Below are positions 24,110-33,600 of a DNA stretch of 64,000 bases, piece after piece. Within the stretch, counting starts at the first letter, position 1, and every line of letters begins with the position of its first letter. The notes below the pieces were generated by a model, which did no database searches, was not told where the DNA came from, and saw nothing but the letters and a program-made list of their open reading frames with translations. Source of the DNA: Acidobacteriaceae bacterium (lineage in GTDB: Bacteria > Acidobacteriota > Terriglobia > Terriglobales > Acidobacteriaceae); assembly GCA_003134815.1 (NCBI GenBank), contig PLCO01000006.1, positions 1 through 64,000 on the forward strand, in the 5' to 3' direction. Position numbers and translations under genes: made by a program.

Positions 24110-25168
24110 ATGACGGTCTCCACCATCGCTAACGCAAAACCTAAGGCTAAACAAGGCGCCGGAGCCTATCGTATTCCCGCGTTTGATTTCACAAAGGGAA
24201 CACTTGTTCTATTCATGGTGGTGTGGCACTGGCTTAACTACTTCTATGGGACGCAGGGCGACATCTACAAGTATCTGCGCTTTCTAACTCCATCGTTCAT
24301 CTTTATTACGGGCTTTTTGATCTCCTATGTGCATTTCTCGAAATATGGTGTAGGTAGTTCCACGCTGTCAAAGCGGCTGTTTCTGAGAGGGGTCAAGCTA
24401 CTAGGAGTGTTTGTCGCTCTGAACCTACTCGTTAGCCTGCTGGTGCCCGAGTCCTTTCTAAAAGACCTAGTCTCGGGACGCTCGATAGTCGCAGATCTGG
24501 ACGCCATTTTCTTCACCGCGAGACTCTCCGGCGATGGAGTGGGCAAGGTCGCCGCGTTCGGTATCCTAGTCCCGATCAGTTATGTGCTCATGCTTGCGGC
24601 GTTGCTATCTCTGGCATGCCGGTTTTTCAAGTACACTTTCCACGTCGTGTGCGTCGCGCTGATCTTCTGTTTGATAGTTGTAGGGCAAAAAGGCATTCAG
24701 AGCGCCAACCTTGAGCTAGTCACGGTCGGTTTGCTTGGAATCGTCTTCGGCTACGTCCGGGAAGATCAACTTCAAAAATTGGTTAGTCGACCGTGGGTGA
24801 TTCTGACTGCCTACTGTATTTACCTGGTCGCGATAACGATTTGGGATGTTTCGCTTTACGTGCAGATGGTGGGCGCCGTTCTGACAAGCGCGCTAATTTA
24901 TCTGGTGGGGGCTCAGACAGAGCGGCCGGGAAGATTGCGAGAACATCTTCTACTCCTTGGCCGGTATTCTCTCTTTGGTTACATATCCCAAATCGCGATT
25001 CTTCAGCTGCTTCACGCAAGTCTCAGGCATGTTGACCGCAATTATGCCATTCTCGGCGCTTCCTTTGTTGCAGCGGTTGCCCTCACGATGGTTTCTGTCA
25101 TAGCAGTTGACCGCTGGAGAGCCAGATCAAAGACGATTGACGGTATATATAGAGCGGTGTTCGCCTGA
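24110..25168 (+). CDS. Multi-pass membrane acyltransferase (OpgC/acyltransferase-3-like)
   Basis: This protein of about 352 residues has around ten hydrophobic helices. The N-terminal FDFTKGTLVLFMVVWHWLNYF resembles the D..KG..I..V...H motif of acyltransferase-3/OpgC-type enzymes, which carry acyl groups across or at the inner membrane. LTPSFIFITGFLISY follows, as in that family. It probably O-acylates the polysaccharide, using the His in VWHW. The C-terminal helix (LTMVSVIAVDRW) and the short basic tail are typical. I took the ATG at 24110; a TTG nine bases upstream is possible. Donor and position on the polymer are unknown. Confidence 0.7.
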   Translation: MTVSTIANAKPKAKQGAGAYRIPAFDFTKGTLVLFMVVWHWLNYFYGTQGDIYKYLRFLTPSFIFITGFLISYVHFSKYGVGSSTLSKRLFLRGVKLLGVFVALNLLVSLLVPESFLKDLVSGRSIVADLDAIFFTARLSGDGVGKVAAFGILVPISYVLMLAALLSLACRFFKYTFHVVCVALIFCLIVVGQKGIQSANLELVTVGLLGIVFGYVREDQLQKLVSRPWVILTAYCIYLVAITIWDVSLYVQMVGAVLTSALIYLVGAQTERPGRLREHLLLLGRYSLFGYISQIAILQLLHASLRHVDRNYAILGASFVAAVALTMVSVIAVDRWRARSKTIDGIYRAVFA

Positions 25169-25345
25169 CAGTTCGGCATCCAAGTAGACTCTCTAATTTC
25201 ACAAACTAAGCTGAAAGGACTCGCCTGCCGCACGCGATCCTTTTCGTCGGAACTCTAGGTAACATGACTCAAAGTGGTCCAATTCGAGCGCACAGCCTCC
25301 CAGCAGAGGCGGAACTATGCGAGCGTCCAGCAGGGGGAAAATAGA

Positions 25346-26710
25346 ATGGGCTTTACGCTTGCATTCGCAATTTGTGCACTTGGCACAGCGGGCCTTTTCT
25401 ATCTCGATCGTGATAAGTCCGTTCGGAGTTCCAAGGCGCTTTGGCTGCCAGTCATCTGGCTCTGGATTATCGGATCAAGGCCACCCTCTGACTGGATTCA
25501 GATTTGGTTTGGCTTGGGCCAAATGAGACAGGGCTCAGGGCTTGATGCACAACTCGACGGCAGCCCCGTGGACGCATTTATTTTTATGGCTCTGTCTGCT
25601 GCTGCCATCGCAGTTCTCTTCCACCGCGGGAAGTCGACGGTAGGCCTGCTGAGGTCGAGTCTTCCGGTGCTTATTTTCTTTGTTTATTGTGCCGCAAGCT
25701 GCCTCTGGTCGCCTTTTCCCGATGTTGCGTTTAAGCGCTGGATCAAGGACGTCGGGGACTTGGCAATGGTTTTTGTTGTCGCCACAGATCCCGACCCAGT
25801 TGCGGCGCTCCGTCGCATCTTTACCCGGGTCGGATTTGTTTTGCTTCCCGCTTCCATCTTGCTAATTCGGTACAGCCCTATAGGTCGCGGATTCGGCCCG
25901 GATGGAAGTCCTTCGAATTTAGGAGTAACGACCAACAAAAACGCTCTTGGCCTCATCGCATATATCGTGTTGCTGGGGGCAGTATGGAGCTTCTTGTATC
26001 TGTTCCGGGCAAAACGCGGCCCCAATCGCACTCGACAGTTGGTCGCCCGCGGTACCTTGGTCGCCTTCGGCGTCGCCGTTTTGCAGCAAGCGCATTCAGA
26101 CACCTCCACCGTCTCCTTTGCACTTGGCGCGTTCCTGTTGGTGACTACCAGCCTTTCCTTTTTCACGCGCCGCCCCGGAAGAGTTCATGCGCTGGTTCTG
26201 ACGATTCTCTTGTCAAGCGGCATTGCCTTTCTTTCCGGCGCCGAGGCAACGATTGCCGGCGCATTCGGAAAGAATCCCAATCTCAGTGATCGTACGATCA
26301 TCTGGGCAGCTGTGATTCCGCTTTGTCCCGATCCAGTCATTGGGGCGGGGTTTGAGAGTTTTTGGAACGGCTACGGCAAATACGCGACAAAAGGTCTCTC
26401 GAAATATGAGAGGGGACTCAATTCAGCGCATGACGGTTACATTGAGGTTTACCTCAATCTTGGCTGGATTGGATTGAGCTTGATTTCGCTGCTACTTCTT
26501 ATCGGTTATCAGCGAGCATACGCGGCTTTTCGCCGTAACCCAGAGGTTGGCAGCCTGATGCTGGCCTTTGTTGCCTCGATTGCGGTCTACAACATTACCG
26601 AGGCCGGTTTCAGAATCTTGACGCCTACATGGCTGTTTCTCCTCCTGGTCCTGGTCGGCTCGCGAAGCATCGCAGCCAGTTCCGGTGGCGGAGCCGGGAA
26701 GCCCGGCTAG
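25346..26710 (+). CDS. O-antigen polymerase/ligase family (Wzy/WaaL-like)
   Basis: This polytopic protein of about 454 residues has 10-12 membrane helices. The large periplasmic region contains GAGFESFWNGYG and NSAHDGYIEVYLNLGWIGL, the conserved pattern of the Wzy_C/O-antigen ligase family (His in the SAHDGYIE segment). In a locus with flippase and chain-length protein it is most likely the polymerase (Wzy), joining repeat units on the periplasmic face. A ligase role cannot be excluded. The ATG at 25346 is preferred because AGGGGG stands eight bases upstream; a GTG at 25274 would add 24 residues. Confidence 0.8.
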   Translation: MGFTLAFAICALGTAGLFYLDRDKSVRSSKALWLPVIWLWIIGSRPPSDWIQIWFGLGQMRQGSGLDAQLDGSPVDAFIFMALSAAAIAVLFHRGKSTVGLLRSSLPVLIFFVYCAASCLWSPFPDVAFKRWIKDVGDLAMVFVVATDPDPVAALRRIFTRVGFVLLPASILLIRYSPIGRGFGPDGSPSNLGVTTNKNALGLIAYIVLLGAVWSFLYLFRAKRGPNRTRQLVARGTLVAFGVAVLQQAHSDTSTVSFALGAFLLVTTSLSFFTRRPGRVHALVLTILLSSGIAFLSGAEATIAGAFGKNPNLSDRTIIWAAVIPLCPDPVIGAGFESFWNGYGKYATKGLSKYERGLNSAHDGYIEVYLNLGWIGLSLISLLLLIGYQRAYAAFRRNPEVGSLMLAFVASIAVYNITEAGFRILTPTWLFLLLVLVGSRSIAASSGGGAGKPG

Positions 26711-26828
26711 CCATCCAGTGAGTCGCGGCAAGAAACCGTCGACGCTTCAAGAGCTCGCTTCGGCTAGCTGAGTGGTTGCAATTGGAAGTTTCAACGGGTG
26801 AGAAGAGTACTTAGATGGGGGATTACTC

Positions 26829-28142
26829 GTGAGTCGCTTGCGGATATTGGTGTTAGCACCGGACTGTAATCCGGAAGCTGTCAGCATGCCATTTGTCACT
26901 TTTTCTCATGCGGCAGCGCTTGCAGAACTCCATGACGTCTCCCTCGTTATCGGCTCGCCCACTGAGGGTGCCGTGCGCCGCGCAAAGGCGCCATTCCATA
27001 CCATCGAAGTTGTCCGAATGCCTTTGCTGGAGCGTACTTTTGCCTGGATTGTACGCAGGATACTCAAAAACAACTTCGACACTCAGATGTGGACCGCATA
27101 CCTCTATCCTTTCTCGCTTGCCTTTGAATGGTATGCCTGGCGACAGTTGCGGCGCCGCATTTATTCGGGCGAGTTCGACGTGGTTCTGCGCGTCATGCCG
27201 ATGTCTCCGGTCCTGCCGAGTGCCTTCTCTACTTTTCTGCGAAAGGGGCCCATTCCCTTTGTAATAGGGCCGCTCAATGGTGGTCTGCCTTGGCCGCGCG
27301 GTTTTAGCCAGCTCGAAAACCAAAAGGAATGGATCTCCAGGCTGCGGAATGTGTACAGGTATCTGCCCTTCGCTCGATCTACCTATCGCCACGCGACAGC
27401 AATCGTTGCCGCTTCTTCCCAAACCTACTCGGAGTTTGCGGCTTATCGCGATAAACTGTTTTTTGTCCCGGAGCCAGGTATCGGCCCCTCTTCTTGCACC
27501 AACGACGCTCGCAATCCGACGCCCGGCTCCAAACTGAAGTTGATTTTCGTTGGAGGCTTGGTTCCGAGAAAGGCTTGTGATCTTGCGCTGCGCGCGGCGG
27601 CTCCTCTGCTGCGAAATGGCCTAGCCAGCTTCACCGTGATTGGCGATGGCCCGGAACGGGGCCGTCTTGAGGAGCTAGCCGAAACTCTTGGGATCGAAGA
27701 AGAGGTTTTGTTCCGAGGCTGGCTCTCGCACCAGGAGGTTTTCCAGGGCATGCGTTCGGCTGATGTCTTTTTGTTCCCGACTCTCCGCGACAACGGCGCA
27801 GGCGTAGTCTTCGAAGCGCTCGCCAGTGGTGCTGTACCCGTCGTCGTGGATTTCGGCGGCCCCGGAGATATCGTCAACCAAGAGGTTGGGTGCAAGGCAG
27901 CTCTCACGAATGAAGACGACATCGTGGTTCAGATGGAAGAGATTCTGACAGGGCTCGCCAAGGATCGGGATCGACTTAAGCGGCTGCGGCGGCAGGGAAT
28001 GGCTTACGCGCGGGAACGCCTGACCTGGGCAGCGAAGGCAAGCGATGTTACTCAAGTCCTGCAGTGGGCCGTGCGACGGGGTCCAAAGCCGGATATGCCT
28101 CCGCCAAAGTTGTTGGCCGCCGGCTCAGTCTCGTCTTCGTAG
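26829..28142 (+). CDS. Family 4 (GT-B) glycosyltransferase
   Basis: A 437-residue GT-B transferase. The acceptor domain begins ILVLAPDCNPEAVSMPFVTF. The donor domain has LIFVGGLVPRKACDLALRAA, GDGPERGRLEELAETLG, FRGWLSHQEVFQGMRSADVFLFPT, and the EX7E-like DNGAGVVFEALASGAVPVV (Glu...Glu region). It retains configuration at the transferred sugar in this family, but the sugar is unknown. A Pro-rich, unconserved tail ends the protein. Start is GTG. It is separated from the polymerase gene by about 118 bases. Confidence 0.87.
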   Translation: MSRLRILVLAPDCNPEAVSMPFVTFSHAAALAELHDVSLVIGSPTEGAVRRAKAPFHTIEVVRMPLLERTFAWIVRRILKNNFDTQMWTAYLYPFSLAFEWYAWRQLRRRIYSGEFDVVLRVMPMSPVLPSAFSTFLRKGPIPFVIGPLNGGLPWPRGFSQLENQKEWISRLRNVYRYLPFARSTYRHATAIVAASSQTYSEFAAYRDKLFFVPEPGIGPSSCTNDARNPTPGSKLKLIFVGGLVPRKACDLALRAAAPLLRNGLASFTVIGDGPERGRLEELAETLGIEEEVLFRGWLSHQEVFQGMRSADVFLFPTLRDNGAGVVFEALASGAVPVVVDFGGPGDIVNQEVGCKAALTNEDDIVVQMEEILTGLAKDRDRLKRLRRQGMAYARERLTWAAKASDVTQVLQWAVRRGPKPDMPPPKLLAAGSVSSS

Positions 28143-28334
28143 CAACTTACACTCTGAGGCAAGTCACCCCCTCACGTGTTCCTAAGGCGTGCTGGTGATC
28201 AAAGTGACCCCAAACAAGTAGCGATTTCGACTCTCTTCGGAAACCGAAGGCCTCAAGTTATAAAGCTCAGAATTGATTACCGCAACACCGCGAGTACCTA
28301 TTCGTACGCACTAACTCTAATTGGAGACTTCATA

Positions 28335-28970
28335 ATGTACATCGTTGATCGAACGGTCAGATTCGCCCGCGGATTTATGTTGAGCTACGGTCCCACGGGC
28401 ATCAAGAAGCGACTTTGGGATAAGGAATTTTCCGGGACTAAATGGGACTTTATCGATAACACAGTTGGCGACTGTGTCTATCCGTATCTCGAGAAATACG
28501 CGAAGAACGGGAGTATTCTGGATCTTGGCTGCGGGCCGGGCAACACCGCGAATGAGCTGGATGCAGACGTCTATCAAAGTTATACCGGCGTTGACATCTC
28601 CGAAGCCGCCCTCGCAAAGGCTGTAAAGCGTACTCGGGAGAGCGGTCGAACCGGGAAGAACACATTCGTTAATTCGGACTTCCTGGGCTACGAACCACCC
28701 CAGGACTTCGACATAATCTTGTTCCGAGAGTCCCTGTACCACGTCCCATACGGACAAGTTCTGCCGATCTTGAAGAAATTCTCCAAGCATCTGAAGAGCG
28801 ACGGCGTGTTCATTGTCCGCCTCTATGCTGGAGATCATCGACCAGGTGTCATCAAGACTCGGGTAACAGCAAAGCTGGATTTAATCCGGCGCGAGTTCGC
28901 TGTTATCGAATCGCGTCAATTTGATTTGCCGGCATTTCCTAATGTGTTTGTGTTTCGGCCCCGCGGTTGA
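28335..28970 (+). CDS. SAM-dependent class I methyltransferase
   Basis: A 211-residue methyltransferase. Motif I is ILDLGCGPGNTANELD (about 63-78). An acidic residue that binds ribose lies in YTGVDISEAAL, and motif IV-like DFDIILFRESLYHVPYGQVLPIL follows. It probably O-methylates a sugar or a chain end of the polymer. The first 30 residues (MYIVDRTVRFARGFM) are hydrophobic-basic and may touch the membrane. I chose the ATG at 28335, which has GGAG nine bases upstream; an upstream start in the same frame (28176) would add 53 residues without resemblance to a family. It stands alone between a glycosyltransferase and algD. Confidence 0.8.
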   Translation: MYIVDRTVRFARGFMLSYGPTGIKKRLWDKEFSGTKWDFIDNTVGDCVYPYLEKYAKNGSILDLGCGPGNTANELDADVYQSYTGVDISEAALAKAVKRTRESGRTGKNTFVNSDFLGYEPPQDFDIILFRESLYHVPYGQVLPILKKFSKHLKSDGVFIVRLYAGDHRPGVIKTRVTAKLDLIRREFAVIESRQFDLPAFPNVFVFRPRG

Positions 28971-29037
28971 GGCGGAATACATGGTTGTTTCAGGTTGATG
29001 TGACGCCCGCAAAAGCGGTTATTGAGAGGGAAGCACG

Positions 29038-30351
29038 GTGAGAATCAGCGTTTTCGGAATGGGCTACGTGGGAACAGTGTGCGCCGGGTGCCTCGCGCAC
29101 GCCGGTCACGAGGTCATCGGCGTCGATCCCGTTCGCGCAAAGGTCGATTTAATCAATGCAGGCAAGTCTCCGATCATCGAAACTGATATAGAGGAGATCA
29201 TTAGTGCAGCGGTCAAGTCAGGGAAACTCCGCGCGACCGGCGATCAAGATGTGGCGATTAGCGAGACCGAGCTCTCGCTTGTTTGTGTTGGCACTCCGAG
29301 CCAAGTCAATGGAAACTTGGATCTGACCTATATTCGGCGTGTGTGCGAACTGATCGGTGAAGCGCTCAAGAATAAACCTGCTCGTCACACCGTGGTGATC
29401 CGCAGCACAATCCTACCCGGTACGATGCATCAGATGGTTATTCCTCTTCTTGAAGAGCACTCCGGGAAAAAGGCTGGTGTTGATTTCGGTGTCTGTAATA
29501 ATCCCGAATTCCTGCGGGAAGGTTCCGCTGTCAAAGACTTTAATGCTCCCCCCAAAACTGTGATTGGAGAGTTGGACCAGGAAAGTGGCGACATTCTGGC
29601 AGGGCTCTACGCCGATCTGAAGGCCCCATTGATCCGCACAAATATAAAAACTGCGGAGATGGTAAAGTATGTTGACAACTGCTGGCATGCGCTCAAGATT
29701 GGCTTCGCAAACGAGATCGGAAATCTTTGCAAATCCTTATCCATCGATTCGCACGAAGTGATGGATATCTTCTGCCAGGATAAGAAACTCAACATCTCAA
29801 CGGCGTATTTGAAGCCTGGCTTTGCCTTCGGCGGTTCTTGCCTGCCAAAGGATCTTCGAGCCTTGACCTATAAGGCCAAGACGCATGATCTTCAGTTGCC
29901 GATCATATCCTCCATTCTTGCGAGCAATGAATTACAAGTTAGTCGTGGACTGCAACTCATCATGGACAAGGGCTCTAAACGGGTTGGGGTCTTGGGCTTC
30001 AGCTTTAAGGCCGGTACCGACGATCTTCGCGAAAGCCCGATGATCGAAGTCATCGAACGCCTGATCGGCAAGGGCTATGACCTGCGTATCTTCGATAGAA
30101 ATGTGAATCTGGCCAGGCTGGTTGGCGCAAATAAGGATTTCATCCTCAATCGCATCCCGCACATATCCAGGCTAATGGTCGACGGCATTGACGCGATTAT
30201 GGCGCATGCCGAAACTGTGGTGATTGGCAACAACGATCCGGCCTTTCAGCAAGTTCCTGAGCTGCTGCGTGACGGCCAGCGCCTGGTGGACTTTGTTCGA
30301 ATCGCGGATTCTAGGAGTGAAAATGGGAAATATGACGGCATTAGCTGGTAA
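29038..30351 (+). CDS. algD: GDP-mannose 6-dehydrogenase
   Basis: A 437-residue NAD-dependent four-electron dehydrogenase making GDP-mannuronic acid. It closely follows Pseudomonas AlgD throughout: MRISVFGMGYVGTVCAGCLA, SGKKAGVDFGVCNNPEFLRE, and GFAFGGSCLPKDLRALTY with the catalytic Cys at position 268, as in AlgD. LGFSFKAGTDDLRESP follows, and even the ending ..GISW corresponds to AlgD's GICW. The length is within one residue of AlgD. No other alginate genes (alg8, alg44, algG) are present in the window, so mannuronate, or a derivative, is probably one sugar of a heteropolymer. Start GTG with GAGAGGGAAG upstream. It overlaps the next gene by 29 bases. Confidence 0.92.
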   Translation: MRISVFGMGYVGTVCAGCLAHAGHEVIGVDPVRAKVDLINAGKSPIIETDIEEIISAAVKSGKLRATGDQDVAISETELSLVCVGTPSQVNGNLDLTYIRRVCELIGEALKNKPARHTVVIRSTILPGTMHQMVIPLLEEHSGKKAGVDFGVCNNPEFLREGSAVKDFNAPPKTVIGELDQESGDILAGLYADLKAPLIRTNIKTAEMVKYVDNCWHALKIGFANEIGNLCKSLSIDSHEVMDIFCQDKKLNISTAYLKPGFAFGGSCLPKDLRALTYKAKTHDLQLPIISSILASNELQVSRGLQLIMDKGSKRVGVLGFSFKAGTDDLRESPMIEVIERLIGKGYDLRIFDRNVNLARLVGANKDFILNRIPHISRLMVDGIDAIMAHAETVVIGNNDPAFQQVPELLRDGQRLVDFVRIADSRSENGKYDGISW

Positions 30352-31546
30352 GACAACTAATATTGACGTCGCGAATAGGGCGCAAAGCGGGGAGATCTTC
30401 GCGTCTATTGGACGCCTGGCTGACTGGTTGGAGCGAAATGATTATCGGGGATACGACACATTCGATGGCCTAAACGCAAAGTTTCTTCGTCCCCTGACGT
30501 TCGAGACGAAGCCGCTACGTATCTTATTGCAGCAGGGAGTACGGCGTTTTCCTTTGAACCTTCGCCCTCTTCTTGGAATAAAAAAGAGCCGTTCCACTAA
30601 GGGAATGGGCTTTTTGGCGCGCGGCTTTATGCGTCTTAATCAGGCAACCGGTGATGCGATTTGGAACGACAAGGCAGAGGCAGCGTTGCAATGGCTGATT
30701 GAAAATCAGTCGCCGGGCTACAGCGGGGCGTGTTGGGGAAACCATTTCGATTATCAGTCGCGAAGTAGTTATGTAAGTAAGAACATCCCTTCCATAGTGT
30801 GGACCTCGCTTATTGGGCACGCGTTTCTCGATGCTTATGAACAGTTTCATCGAGAGAGTTATTTGCAGGTGGCTGTCAGTGCGTGCGAACACATCGAACG
30901 GGATCTTGGCGTTGTTGTCACGGGAGAGACTCATTGCCTCAATTACTTCCCCATCACGAAGCATGAGGTCCACAATGCCAACACGCTTGGGGCGAGCTTT
31001 TTGGCTCGTACGTGCGCAATCACCGGCAATAAGTCGTACCTTTCGCTGGCCGAGAAGGCAATTGAATACACGGCTAATTATCAGAGAAAAGATTTCTCCT
31101 GGTATTACGGAGAAGCCAGCAACCTGCACTGGGTGGATAATTTTCATACCGGGTATGTGTTGGATTCGTTCAAGTATTACCAGGAAAGCACAGGCGATGA
31201 CCGCTTCGATAAGAAAATGATGAATGGATACGAGTACTGGAAGGATACGTTCTTCCTACCCGATGGCACTCCCAGATACTACGACCGCAAGACTCTGCCG
31301 TTAGATATTCAGTGCTCGTCGCAGGCGATAGACACGCTGACCTTCTTTTCTGATCGAGATCCGGACAGCTTGTCGCTGGCGCTCAAGGTAGCCAAATGGA
31401 CGATTGAAAACATGCAGGATCGTAGCGGGTATTTTTATTATCGAAGGTACTCGCGGTCGATTGTCAACAAGACACCGACTTTGCACTGGGGCCAGGCAAC
31501 AATGCTTTGCGCTTTGGCGGGACTGTACAAGGCGCTGGAGCAATGA
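30323..31546 (+). CDS. Alpha/alpha-toroid polysaccharide-modifying protein
   Basis: A 407-residue protein with repeated helix-hairpin units typical of the (alpha/alpha)6 toroid (LARGFMRLNQATGDAIWNDKAEAALQWL; ANTLGASFLARTCAITGNKSYLSLAEKAIEY; HTGYVLDSFKYYQESTGDDRF). Conserved aromatic/acidic patches (CWGNHFDYQSR, WYYGEASNLHWVDNFHTGY) suggest a sugar-binding groove. It has no signal peptide. The nearest ideas are the D-glucuronyl C5-epimerase C-terminal domain or six-hairpin glycosidase/lyase folds; which one I cannot say. The start inside the end of algD (AGGAG five bases before the ATG at 30323) implies translational coupling, so a role on mannuronate-containing chains or precursors is tempting. 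Confidence 0.72.
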   Translation: MGNMTALAGKTTNIDVANRAQSGEIFASIGRLADWLERNDYRGYDTFDGLNAKFLRPLTFETKPLRILLQQGVRRFPLNLRPLLGIKKSRSTKGMGFLARGFMRLNQATGDAIWNDKAEAALQWLIENQSPGYSGACWGNHFDYQSRSSYVSKNIPSIVWTSLIGHAFLDAYEQFHRESYLQVAVSACEHIERDLGVVVTGETHCLNYFPITKHEVHNANTLGASFLARTCAITGNKSYLSLAEKAIEYTANYQRKDFSWYYGEASNLHWVDNFHTGYVLDSFKYYQESTGDDRFDKKMMNGYEYWKDTFFLPDGTPRYYDRKTLPLDIQCSSQAIDTLTFFSDRDPDSLSLALKVAKWTIENMQDRSGYFYYRRYSRSIVNKTPTLHWGQATMLCALAGLYKALEQ

Positions 31547-31621
31547 CCCGGAAGCATTCACGATTGGCGCTGGATCAGAGATGTTTGTCACGCCACCTCA
31601 AATACAAAGAGATTTTGTCCA

Positions 31622-33376
31622 ATGAAGCTCATTGAAGCACTGGAGATCGCGCGCCGCCCGGTTGCGGAATCAGCTTCGAAGGTGAGGGCCTTTCTGGCTT
31701 GCGGGTTTACGCCGCTCCATTTGCAGACCTTTATTACTGGGCATTTGCGCGCACTGCAAGAGGAGACGCGAGTTGAGTTCTCGGTCGGACTATTCGGTGA
31801 CTTGTGCGGAAGCCTGGAGCGTCTGGATCCTTCGATTGTCGATCTGCTTGTCGTGGTCATTGAGTGGAGTGATATTGATCCCCGCCTCGGGCTTCGGACT
31901 CTTGGGGGTTGGCGACCCTCAGATATGGTGGGAATTCTCGAATCTGCTCAAACAGCAGTTGCTCGCTTGGAACAGGCACTGACAAAAGCCGCGGGACAAA
32001 TCCCGGCGACAGTAGTCTGCATGCCTTCCCTTCCGCTGCCGCCGATGTTCTCGACTCGGCCGCTTCAGGCGGGCTTGGTCGAAGCCGAGTTGCAGCACAC
32101 AGTGGCCGGACTGGCGGCATCGGCGTCCCGGTTGCCCGGTGTTCGCATGCTGAGCGCACAGCGACTCGCGGAAGCTTCTCCACCATCGGACCGATATGAT
32201 GTGAAATCTGATGTGACGACGGGATTTCCATATACTCTTCGCCACGCATCCGTCATGGGAGAACTCCTCGCCGAACTGATTCGGAATCGGCCGCCCATGA
32301 AGGGACTCATTACTGACCTTGATGACACGCTATGGGCTGGAATCGTTGGAGAGGACGGAGTTGAGGAAATCTCCTGGCATCTTGATCGTAAAACGCAGAT
32401 GCATGGTGTCTACCAACAGTTTGTTGCGTCTTTGGCGGGTGCAGGCATTTTAATCGGGGTTGCGAGCAAGAACGATGCATCTGTGGTTGCGCGTGCCTTC
32501 GAGCGGAAAGATCTGTTGCTGTCCGCCCGTGATGTTTTTCCAATCGAGACGCACTGGTCTCGTAAGTCGGAGTCAGTGCGACGAATTCTCAAGACCTGGA
32601 ACGTCGGGGCCGATTCGGTGGTCTTCGTGGATGACAGCCCCATGGAAGTTGCCGAAGTGAAGGCGGAGTTCCCCGCAATGGAATGCGTGGTCTTCCCAAA
32701 GGACGACAACCAGGGCATGCTCGATCTCTTGAAACACCTGCGCGATGTTTTCGGCAAGCCTTCCGTCACCGGGGACGATAAGCTTCGCCTGGACAGCATT
32801 CGCAGTGCGAGTGCATGGCGGCAAGATTCGATCAAGTCCGCTGGCAGCTTCTCTGAGGATGCGCTCCTCCGCGCCGCCGAGGGTTCCCTCGTTTTCAGTC
32901 TGGCGCGGGAAGGAGACGCGAGATCTTTTGAGTTGGTCAACAAAACCAATCAGTTCAACCTCAATGGCAAGCGCTTTAGTGAGTTTGAATGGCGAAGAAC
33001 TGCGAGCAATCCTGCCGCCTTTGTGCTTTCCGTATCTTACAAGGACAAATACGGACCGCTGGGCACGATCGCTGTGGTCGTGGGCGCAGCCAATGGCCAC
33101 ACAGTTGAAGTAAGCGCCTGGGTGATGAGCTGCCGCGCATTTTCGCGCCGGATTGAGTTCCACTGTTTGCAGTACATCTTTGATAGATTTGCGGCTTCTG
33201 AAATTGTTCTTGACCTGCAAGCGACAGACCGCAATGGGGTGATCGTCGAATTCCTTGATCAACTGCTGGACGAGCCTGCCGAACCAAATCCACGGCTAGC
33301 GAAGGCCTCCTTTTTGAAGAAGGCTCCCGAATTGCCCCACCAGATTGAGGAGGTTTCTGTTTGTGAACAACGATGA
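31622..33376 (+). CDS. FkbH-like HAD-family acyl loader
   Basis: A 584-residue protein of the FkbH family. Members take a glyceryl group from 1,3-bisphosphoglycerate and load it on the phosphopantetheine of an acyl carrier protein. The N-terminal region (1-220) is the family's SGNH-like extension. The HAD core has motif I DLDDTLW (Asp232, Asp234), ASKN in motif II, and FVDDSPMEV in motif III. The C-terminal GNAT-like domain (about 400-560) has NKTNQFNLNGKRFSE and YKDKYGPLGTIAVV, both hallmarks. The next gene encodes an ACP and begins before this one ends, so they form a loading pair. This is unusual in an EPS locus and points to an acyl decoration. Confidence 0.9.
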   Translation: MKLIEALEIARRPVAESASKVRAFLACGFTPLHLQTFITGHLRALQEETRVEFSVGLFGDLCGSLERLDPSIVDLLVVVIEWSDIDPRLGLRTLGGWRPSDMVGILESAQTAVARLEQALTKAAGQIPATVVCMPSLPLPPMFSTRPLQAGLVEAELQHTVAGLAASASRLPGVRMLSAQRLAEASPPSDRYDVKSDVTTGFPYTLRHASVMGELLAELIRNRPPMKGLITDLDDTLWAGIVGEDGVEEISWHLDRKTQMHGVYQQFVASLAGAGILIGVASKNDASVVARAFERKDLLLSARDVFPIETHWSRKSESVRRILKTWNVGADSVVFVDDSPMEVAEVKAEFPAMECVVFPKDDNQGMLDLLKHLRDVFGKPSVTGDDKLRLDSIRSASAWRQDSIKSAGSFSEDALLRAAEGSLVFSLAREGDARSFELVNKTNQFNLNGKRFSEFEWRRTASNPAAFVLSVSYKDKYGPLGTIAVVVGAANGHTVEVSAWVMSCRAFSRRIEFHCLQYIFDRFAASEIVLDLQATDRNGVIVEFLDQLLDEPAEPNPRLAKASFLKKAPELPHQIEEVSVCEQR

Positions 33377-33596
33377 CGACCGCTTGATGAATTGCTTCCT
33401 GACAATCTTTCCCGGTACGACTCGCGACGAGATTAAAGGATCTAAATTCGAAGACCTTCCCGGCTGGGACTCACTGCGGGGAGTAACGCTTCTTGCCGTC
33501 TTGGACGACGAATTCGGTGTGCAGATGGACATGGATGAGCTGTTGGAATTGGGGACGTTTGACGCCATAGAGAGGCAATTTGCCAGGGCCCGCTGA
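33363..33596 (+). CDS. Acyl carrier protein
   Basis: A 77-residue ACP/PCP-like protein. The phosphopantetheine attachment serine lies in GWDSLRGVTLLAVLDDEFG (consensus DSL), with helix IV at the C-terminus (FDAIERQFARA). The GTG at 33363 is preferred: AGGAGG precedes it by nine bases. The gene overlaps the 3' end of the FkbH-like gene by 14 bases, indicating coupled expression. Its likely cargo is a glyceryl or hydroxyacyl group loaded by FkbH, and the following dehydratase/reductase may process it. No phosphopantetheinyl transferase gene is seen in the window. Confidence 0.82.
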   Translation: MNNDDDRLMNCFLTIFPGTTRDEIKGSKFEDLPGWDSLRGVTLLAVLDDEFGVQMDMDELLELGTFDAIERQFARAR

Positions 33597-33600
33597 TGCA

